IMG/VR virus record: IMGVR_UViG_3300013131_000089 | Span: 1-42,882 of that record | DNA from: a virus | DNA: 42,882 nt | Reading direction: 5' to 3' (one strand) | Part shown: positions 35,901 through 42,882 of the stretch, piece by piece | How positions within the stretch are numbered: the stretch's first letter is position 1 | How the letters are laid out: every line of letters begins with the position of its first letter | Made by a program: the position numbers and the translations under genes | Notes under the pieces: generated by a model | What the model saw: the letters and a program-made list of their open reading frames with translations, nothing else | What the model was told of the DNA's origin: nothing | Database searches by the model: none

Positions 35901-38900
35901 AATTATTTAATTTAAGAGTATACTGTATATAATATACGTAATTATTTTGTACAGTGTTTGTTGTTTTAGTGGACGGTTCTCGTTGTGCAACAGGTTCCCA
36001 TACAAACCAAAGATTAAGAAAATGATTTAATTGTTGTTGAAAAAAATCTTTTCCAGTTTTTTCTTTATCAAAATTCTTAAAAATTGTTTCAAGAACAATT
36101 CCCTTTTGTGCAAGCTTTGATGATATTATATCTTTTATTTTTGAAGAATCTTGATAAATGCTACGCATTATTTCTATTCTTTCTTCTTTTGTTGATTGGC
36201 GTATTGGACCAGTAAATGAAGAAATTAACCCTACTCCTTCTAATACAGCACTACGGAACTGGATAGTATCAACTTCTGGAATCTGATAAAATTCAAAAGA
36301 TTCCCACTTCGCTCCAAGTGTTATTACTTCATTCGGCGTTATAATGCCCCTTGACAATGTGGGTAAATTAGAGCTTAAGTTTGAATCTTTTAAACGAAAC
36401 CAGTAAAGAGTATTCTTGTTTTTTGCAAAGTCTTCCCAGTTAAGTTGTTTTAAATAATTATTGATTCTATTTTTTTCACCACCGAGTTGGTTCCGCTCCA
36501 TTGCTAAAATTCCATTGACCTGGAATTATAGGCCCAATGTCTTGATACGAAACGGCCGATGTTGTGGATGTTGATGACGTATTTTTTCCGACCATGTATT
36601 CATCCCATCTTTTAGATCTTGGGATGTCGAAAGTGTAGTGGAAACTATTTCTTGGACTTGCTCTATCAACCGGTTTTAGAGATTGAATATCCGTCAAAGA
36701 ATAAATGTTTGTTGGATATCGATATTTATGAAAAGGAGAATTTGTATTAGATATTACAATTGGATTTTCATCCCTCGCCTGTTGAACGGATATAGAAGTA
36801 ACGCCATCAGGAATAGCTTCGCTACCTCTTTTGCTGATGTAACTTATGTTTCCCACCGTTGCATTCAAAGGAGTGCTGAAAGGAGTGGTCCAGTGGACCT
36901 TGAAAGTATTTCGGTTAGTTTTTGTTTGGGTTACAAATATTTGAGTTTTAAAATCAAAATCATAGTCTTTTACGAATTGACTACCCGGCAGATACTCTTT
37001 CGGCGTCTTTATAACAGATTTACCCAAACTTTGATATCCAACAGAAGTGTCGTTGTAGTCAAGTACGATATACGGATAGAAAATTGATTCTATATCAAAT
37101 TGTCTTGATATTACGGTTGAGTGCGCGTCTAGCGTAAGCGCTCCGTCGGCAAGAAGTGGTTTAGTTAAATCATCTAATTTGAATATATTATAAGTTGTTT
37201 TTGTTTCCCCAAACAAATAATCTTTGTTTTCAATTCGATAAAAATCCAAAAATGCCACGTTATCATTGGTACATTCTATATAGAAATCAACATTGCTGTA
37301 GTCGGCGTTGATTATAGATGCCGCGTCTTGCTCGATCGAGGTCGCCTCAAAGTCGTTAATCAAAAGTTCTCCAATTGACGGAACTAATTCTCTGCAGAAT
37401 TTTGGGTCATATACCGTAAGCTGAATGCCGGTAGTTCTTTTTTGTTTATCGCTAAATTTGAATTCTTTTTTTTCATCATCAAACAAAACGGTAACTTGTC
37501 CATCTTTTCTCAAACCATTAATTGTCCAACTGTTTCTCCACGGCGAAACGTGCCAAACAATAGTTGAATTATTAGAAAATTTAGTTCTGCTGTTAATTTT
37601 ATTTTTATTTGCCTCGGTCAATATATTGTAAAATAATTTATTTGGGCCAAGCACGGCTGCGCTTAAAAATGTTGTTTGATCTCCAACCACACCAACCGGA
37701 AATGTGTTCACACTTCCATTGTTGGACCCCGACACTCCCAAGCCACTAGTCCCATAGTTGTCATTAATGTAGCTCAAAAATGGATTAAGGCATAGGATTG
37801 AAAATGAGGAAAACTCAGAAGAAATATTGTATTTGTCTCTAAGCATTGCGGTATATTTGTTGGAGCCATCAACAATAGAAACTATCGATTGCGCTGAACC
37901 GTCTGATGATTCAACATATTTATCAAAAACCCTAATTGGATTAACACTTTTGTTATTTAGCAAATTTGTTCTGCTACCAAAAACATTATGATTTTTATAT
38001 AAGTTTTCTTCTTGGTATTCCGTTAAATCCCAACCATTGAGATAATCGTCTCCCTCTTCATATTCTTCAATTATGTTGATATATCCAGTAGTTTTGGATA
38101 TAGAATTTAAAGAATAATCAAAACTTGATAAACCAGAAGAGGAAAGAGAAGTCTGATCAAGCATTGAACAGTCAATAAATACCGAAACACCATTTTCCAA
38201 AAACATGTCTAACGCCCTTTTTTGAGAACTGGTTATTGTTTGGTTTGGTGTCCAAACAACGAAGTCGTATACAAACGGATCTACGTTAACGTTTGTTATG
38301 GTGGTGCTAATAAATTCGTCAATGTTAAGAGCCCAATATTGACGTTGCGTTTTATTTGATCCCGTTGGGTTTAACGGATTTTCAAACAAGAAATTTTGTT
38401 GGTTTATTACTGACTCTTCTAGGTTTGCAAAAATATATGCATTGTGCATGTTTTCAATCAGGCCGGAATATAGCACGGCGACATTGAGAACAGCTCTTTC
38501 TGTATTTTGATGAATATCTTTTATGGTGCTAAAATCATATTTTATTTTAGCCACCAATCTCCAGTTAAAATTTTGGAACGTTCTTGGATCTTGTATGGCT
38601 TTTGTTGGGGTAACTATTTTCCACCCCTCATCATTTGGTGCCTGCTTAAGCAGTTTGTTTTCTTTGTGGGAAAACAGTTGTGTTGAATAAACTTTTTTAT
38701 CAACAGAAGAAGGATCAATTACCTCCGATTCTTCAACCACGTATGAGTAGAGTGGCATTGTGTTAATGTATTCTCGATAATTTAAAAATTGGCTGTGAGG
38801 AATTCCGTCCGAAGTCCTTTCGAACTTGTCGTAAACCAATTGAAAACCGACTGGATCTGGTTGATCTAGGGCAACTATTATTCTGTAGTAATTTTTAAAA

Positions 38901-39509
38901 GAAACTGCAGACAATTCATTTTCATATCTCTCAATGTAAATTTCATATTTATTTATACCATATTCGTCTATGTGTTGATCGCCAGACGAATTTATTACTC
39001 TAATATTATATTTTTCTGGATCTATAATTTTTAAAGAGTTTCCTATTCCATTATAGGTTGCTGCGTTTGTGGGAAGTATCGTAAAATATCTACTTACATA
39101 AAAACTGTGCGCAAAACGATTAGTTTCAAAATCATTAATTTTGTTTGAATAATTTCTAGTAACTTCCTCAAAACTTTCAAAGTAAGTAGTGATTATATGA
39201 TTTGTAATTGAAACTTCTGAATTTTTGACTATTGGAGAATGTTTGCTTTGAAAAGTTTCTGAGTTTGTTTTGGCGTATCTGAGCACGCCAAACTCGTCTG
39301 CGTACATTGCGACATAGTCTTTTGTTGCCGTCGTGGCATTAAAGTTTTCTCTTATTAAATTTGACGTATCTATGACGGATAAATGATCCTGTGGACTGAC
39401 CCCATTTGTTGAATACCATCCGAAGATTTACGGCGTCAGAAGGTAGCGTTTTTCCTTTTTTAATTGCAAATTCTTTTTGATCGTCAGTTAAATTAACAAA
39501 CTGTTCCAC
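32914..39509 (-). CDS. Giant tail protein, about 2,197 aa, with PG-binding domain; needs two +1 frameshifts
   Basis: GTG 39509 follows AGAGGA with good spacing and overlaps the preceding stop. The frame reads MEQFVNLTDDQKEFAIKKGK and TLPSDAVNL (29 residues), then CGG at 39422-39420. Frame 0 ends 27 codons later; skipping C gives GWYSTNGVSPQDH and runs 979 codons. A second CGG (36484-36482) stands two codons before a frame-0 TGA (T-R-W-stop); skipping C gives GGEKNRINNYLKQLNWEDF and a further 1,189 residues. The C-terminal part contains a peptidoglycan-binding domain around residues 1190-1247 (VDGNYGNQTANAVTKYQ). As separate ORFs the middle would start at an internal ATG (39307), losing about 65 in-frame residues, and the last would overlap by 26 bases at ATG GAG CGG. 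Likely a baseplate or cell-wall-contacting tail component. Confidence 0.78.
36482..36484 (-). other. CGG +1 frameshift site 7 (ACT CGG T)
   Basis: In-frame CGG after ACT in the giant tail gene. Skipping C gives GGT (Gly) and fuses the 943- and 1195-residue ORFs into one protein. The frame-0 stop (TGG TGA) lies immediately after. Confidence 0.8.
39420..39422 (-). other. CGG +1 frameshift site 8 (CTT CGG A)
   Basis: In-frame CGG after CTT at residue 30 of the giant tail gene. Skipping C gives GGA (Gly) and GWYSTNGVSPQDHLSV, which has no start codon of its own before 39307. Same heptamer as site 5. Confidence 0.82.
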
Positions 39510-39510
39510 A

Positions 39511-42500
39511 TTATTCCTCTTCGTAATCTGGTCTTAAATTATTATACGTGTCCACAACATACGGGGTCGAACCCAGTAGTCCCATTTGATATTGAGAATA
39601 TCTACTAATTGGGTACCATAGCGGCAAATTCCACGAAGTTTCTTGTGTTGGTTCGTAATATATTTGATTTGTATGTTGATCCTTTTTAAATACTGGGTCT
39701 GTAAGGTAGTGATTATGTGCCTCAACATCGGTTTGAATTGAATTTAAAACCGGCTCAGAAGAGTTTGATTGATTGACGTCGTATCTTTCATACCAGTAAA
39801 CTATATCCCCAACTATAGTAACGGGATTTGCCTGAGGAGCGCTATTAAAGCTACTGTCTACAACTGTAAACCAATATCCAGGAGTGGCGTCGTTTTGAGC
39901 TATATACGGTCCAATTTTAAAGTTACCACTACTGTCTGCTTTGACTTGACCAGATTTTAAATACTGACCTGGAGTGGCTGAAGAAATACTGTACGGAAGG
40001 TTTAAAGCCTCATAAAGCGAACGAGCTTTTCTCCAATAAACTATTGAATTGGGTGTTGCGTTTCCGTAAATATTTTGCTTCTCTTCTCCGTCTGCATTTA
40101 TGACTTTTTTGGCGACTTCTGCAGAAAGTTTCTTAGTGTTGTCTATTTTTGGCACGACTAAATACGAAACAGTTGCTGATTCTTTGTCTTCATTATCCGA
40201 TAGATAAACATGATTTAAAATTGGTTTTTCAATTGCGGCATTTGTGTACTTAATATACGCTTTTGAATATCCGTCTGAATTTGTTAGCACAGAGGAAGGA
40301 GTAGCTTGGGCGTCTGGTGCGTTGATGTTTATTCGCACAGAGGGTTTGGGGTTTTCGTTCACGTCTTTTGTCCAAATGTTTAAGGCCATAAAATTTTTAT
40401 TCCCTTGAATGACTTGATTTGGAGAAATTTGCGCTTCTATTTTTGCAAACGGATACGACAAATGGGATAGATAAACGAATCCTTCGTCTAAAGGAGAAAT
40501 CATCGGATTAAGATGCATATCCTCAATCGAGTAGTCTTCGTCAAAAACGTTACCCTCATAATATACTTTAGTTTCGTAACTATAGTTTGGTGTAGTCAAA
40601 AGTTTTACAACAGATCTATAGGAATTGTCCAATGAATTATAATATTCATTGTCTACGTTGAAAGTATTTTTGACCCTATAAGACACTTTGTATTCTTTGC
40701 CAACATCAAAGACAGGAGTAGAGGAGTTTGTGTGGTCAATAATATTGGTGTCATATTGTTTTGAATCCAAAATTGTCTGCCCAGTAAATTGATCTACAAC
40801 TTTTAGGTCGAATACATCTGAATAAGCAAGCGATAAATAATTTTTAAAAGTCGGGTTTATATATTCGACATTATAAGGGCTATAAACCGTTGGGGTGGCT
40901 TCGTCTGCAAAAGCCACCTGGGTGTAATTTACTGTGCTTCCAGTAACAGCGTTTGCAATAGTAACTATAATTGGAGCGCCTTGTCTGGCGATTGAATCCA
41001 ACACAATTGAATTAGTATTGAGGGCTTTCTTGAATTTAGGATTGGAATATATATATTTAACTTTTCCGTTTTGGAAATACCATCCAGTATTTATTGACGG
41101 GCTTATATAATATTCAGTTTTTGGGTTTAGGTTTGCCGTAAAATAGGCGTCTTTAATAATATATTGATTAGATGATTCATCTAGATAATTTAGAGACGTA
41201 TCAATTTGTGGCGAATATTCCACAACAACTTCGTCATTCTCGTTCAACACTTCGATATTATTAATAATTAAATGGTCGCTCGATGCGTAGGCGCCAAGAG
41301 CAAAATTTGATCTTTCAAAATCAAATGGTCCAATCACTTGATTGTATTTCGTATTGAGAAGGTCATAATTTGTCTCTGAATATTCTTGCACTACACCGTT
41401 GCTGCCAATATAAAAATTAATATTTGATTGATAATCAGCCGTAAATGGTTCCCATTCGAAAGAATTAAAAGGATAATCAGAACTGTCACTTGAAGATATT
41501 TTCAAATAATCTGGAGTGGCGTTGTATGGAAATTTTATATCCCTAAAATAATACAATGGAGTCGAACCGGACCCAGAAACAACCTGGGTGTCATAATAGT
41601 TCGGCATTTGTTCCGGTGTTGCAAAATTGGGATTAACAAAACTAAAAATAATATTTGGACTTGCAGACAAAAGATGATATTCGTTAGTATCCCTATTCAA
41701 AGACACGCCGCCGTATCCGGAATAATATCCCGAAGAATGATCTACGTCGTATGAATCTTCTACAACATTATCTATATGAACATATAAAGGAGTAGCGTTT
41801 TGGGGAATAATAATATTTTTAAGAATGTCTTGAGGCGTAAATACTATAGGGCTGGTAGAATCTATTTTGCTGTTTTTATTAATGACAAGACCAAATCTAT
41901 CTGATCTTACTTTCGGAGTATTTAAAATTCTTGTTTTTAAGGGATCGTATATTTTTGAACCAATTTTTAAACGCGTTGCGTATGGAGAATCGTTAATTTG
42001 AGCTGCTGTTTTTACAATAGTTTTATTGATTGAATCAATTTTTTGAGTTGGAGTTGCGTCAGCAAAACCAATAAACCCATAGTCGCCAGTTGAACCAAGA
42101 TAGTTAGTGCTATCAACAAAACTAATTGTGGCTTCATTCACGGCGTAAAGCGGTATTTCGCTAAAAGAATATGATTCAGTTGCGGACACATCAAAGGTAT
42201 TGGTATACGGAGTGCCGCCGCTGTTATAATAAATTGATTCTCCTGTTGTAAATCCCGAAGGATTGAATATCGGTTTGACAATGTATTCTTCGGATGACCC
42301 TAGTGCGTGCAAATTTTTTATTACATCTTTGTATTGAGCTTTATAAACGGTATTGTTTAATACGTTTCCATGCAAACCTAATTTTAGAAATACATCATAA
42401 TTTACCGTTGCAGCAGAATTGTCTACATATTCTTCCAAATATGACAAATAGCTATCATGTTGAATTTTAATTGGTTCATAAGCGTTTTGATAATCATCGT

Positions 42501-42882
42501 ATTTAATTCCATGAACTTTGATACCAAATGAGTATTGGGCTATGTCTTTATTAATTTTTTCTAATTTTATTTTAGCGTCTTCAAAATCCCCAACCCCGGG
42601 CTGAAAAATATCAATATAAGAACTTGGGGTGGCCGCATCTGTGATTTGCGGGATGCACGAAACGCCTTCAGATTTTTGGCCAGCATAGTCCCAGTATGCC
42701 TCTCCCCATTGAATATAGCCTAAATTTGTTGGATAATTGATATTGATATAATCAACAAAATCATAAAAACTTTTTGTTGGAATTCCTTGTTTTGAAAAAT
42801 ACTTGGACATGGTATTCATATCAAATATTTCTATAATTTCTGGTGTAGCCCCTTGATAATTAGAATCTGGCGTGGCCCCAAA
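39511..42882 (-). CDS. Large tail-fibre/adhesin-type protein, C-terminal 1,123 aa, partial at window edge
   Basis: The frame stays open to the last base of the window: upstream of the ATG at 42819 it reads ...FGATPDSNYQGATPEIIEIF, so the gene begins outside. The protein is beta-rich and tyrosine/serine-rich. Residues around 815-875 look like an Ig-like (Big_1) module with SVLTNSDGYSKAYI, and near the C-terminus KADSSGNFKIGPYIAQNDAT and PGYWFTVVD resemble a filamentous-adhesin module. An A/S/G-T-P tripeptide recurs about 18 times. Likely a tail fibre that contacts the host surface. No in-frame CGG. Confidence 0.8.
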   Translation of the reverse strand, partial: FGATPDSNYQGATPEIIEIFDMNTMSKYFSKQGIPTKSFYDFVDYININYPTNLGYIQWGEAYWDYAGQKSEGVSCIPQITDAATPSSYIDIFQPGVGDFEDAKIKLEKINKDIAQYSFGIKVHGIKYDDYQNAYEPIKIQHDSYLSYLEEYVDNSAATVNYDVFLKLGLHGNVLNNTVYKAQYKDVIKNLHALGSSEEYIVKPIFNPSGFTTGESIYYNSGGTPYTNTFDVSATESYSFSEIPLYAVNEATISFVDSTNYLGSTGDYGFIGFADATPTQKIDSINKTIVKTAAQINDSPYATRLKIGSKIYDPLKTRILNTPKVRSDRFGLVINKNSKIDSTSPIVFTPQDILKNIIIPQNATPLYVHIDNVVEDSYDVDHSSGYYSGYGGVSLNRDTNEYHLLSASPNIIFSFVNPNFATPEQMPNYYDTQVVSGSGSTPLYYFRDIKFPYNATPDYLKISSSDSSDYPFNSFEWEPFTADYQSNINFYIGSNGVVQEYSETNYDLLNTKYNQVIGPFDFERSNFALGAYASSDHLIINNIEVLNENDEVVVEYSPQIDTSLNYLDESSNQYIIKDAYFTANLNPKTEYYISPSINTGWYFQNGKVKYIYSNPKFKKALNTNSIVLDSIARQGAPIIVTIANAVTGSTVNYTQVAFADEATPTVYSPYNVEYINPTFKNYLSLAYSDVFDLKVVDQFTGQTILDSKQYDTNIIDHTNSSTPVFDVGKEYKVSYRVKNTFNVDNEYYNSLDNSYRSVVKLLTTPNYSYETKVYYEGNVFDEDYSIEDMHLNPMISPLDEGFVYLSHLSYPFAKIEAQISPNQVIQGNKNFMALNIWTKDVNENPKPSVRININAPDAQATPSSVLTNSDGYSKAYIKYTNAAIEKPILNHVYLSDNEDKESATVSYLVVPKIDNTKKLSAEVAKKVINADGEEKQNIYGNATPNSIVYWRKARSLYEALNLPYSISSATPGQYLKSGQVKADSSGNFKIGPYIAQNDATPGYWFTVVDSSFNSAPQANPVTIVGDIVYWYERYDVNQSNSSEPVLNSIQTDVEAHNHYLTDPVFKKDQHTNQIYYEPTQETSWNLPLWYPISRYSQYQMGLLGSTPYVVDTYNNLRPDYEEE

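Noticed and set aside
36476-36501. Separate start ATG GAG CGG for the 1195-residue ORF
   Set aside because: Weak ribosome binding site and a 26-base overlap; the CGG-skipped reading joins the frames smoothly and follows the rule seen elsewhere.
511-39422. Eight frame breaks as ordinary sequencing or assembly errors
   Set aside because: Random or homopolymer errors would not fall only on in-frame CGG, always in the +1 direction, always giving GGH. A motif-linked error (for example methylation-related) would also hit the hundreds of out-of-frame CGG triplets, whose genes are intact. Re-sequencing would still be the direct check.
291-39509. Group I introns, inteins or bypass elements as cause of the breaks
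   Set aside because: The two frames meet within one base; there is no intervening sequence to remove, no intein splice motif and no intact hop hairpin.
1-42882. CRISPR array or insertion sequence
   Set aside because: No regularly spaced direct repeats and no transposase or terminal inverted repeats were seen.

Overview
The window is a stretch of a tailed double-stranded DNA phage genome (Caudoviricetes). Almost every gene is on the minus strand, tightly packed with ATGA/TAATG overlaps, in AT-rich DNA (roughly one third G+C by eye). The content is typical of a large lytic phage with its own replication and nucleotide metabolism: DnaE-type polymerase III alpha subunit, archaeo-eukaryotic-type primase, DnaB-like helicase, two Cas4/RecB-like nucleases, ThyX, vitamin-B12-dependent ribonucleotide reductase, dNMP kinase, RNase H and a sigma factor. 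Several families (MSMEG_6728-like protein, DUF6321, the ThyX type) are familiar from actinobacterial phages, but the host cannot be fixed from sequence.

Reading in transcription order (right to left): 42882-23210 holds tail, fibre and baseplate-like structural genes, including one with a peptidoglycan-binding domain, closed by a strong terminator at 23121-23145. 23068-14493 holds RNR, ThyX, small unknown genes, three glycosyltransferase-like genes, a nuclease, a deoxyribosyltransferase-like gene and an endonuclease. 14521-5154 holds helicase, degenerate Cas4-like protein, HD phosphohydrolase, primase, polymerase, zinc-ribbon proteins and an active-looking Cas4-like nuclease. A single plus-strand gene with its own terminator lies at 4923-5153. 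4831-1 holds a PD-(D/E)XK nuclease, the sigma factor, RNase H, dNMP kinase and a run of tiny lysine-rich proteins.

The outstanding feature is translational. Scanning every CGG triplet of the coding strand by hand, I find CGG in the reading frame at only eight places, and at all eight the gene is broken in frame 0 and is restored by a +1 shift that skips the C and reads the overlapping GGN as glycine. The eight sites lie in seven genes: a DUF6321 protein, the sigma factor, a PD-(D/E)XK nuclease, the Cas4-like nuclease, the primase, a 54-residue protein, and a giant tail protein of about 2,197 residues that needs two shifts. In at least four genes the shift rebuilds a known family signature exactly at the junction. 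The same trinucleotide occurs hundreds of times out of frame without disturbing any gene, which argues against sequencing error. CGG therefore appears to act not as arginine but as a dedicated +1 frameshift codon ('CGGN is read as Gly'), used by genes for replication, transcription and virion assembly. I know of no described phage system of this kind.
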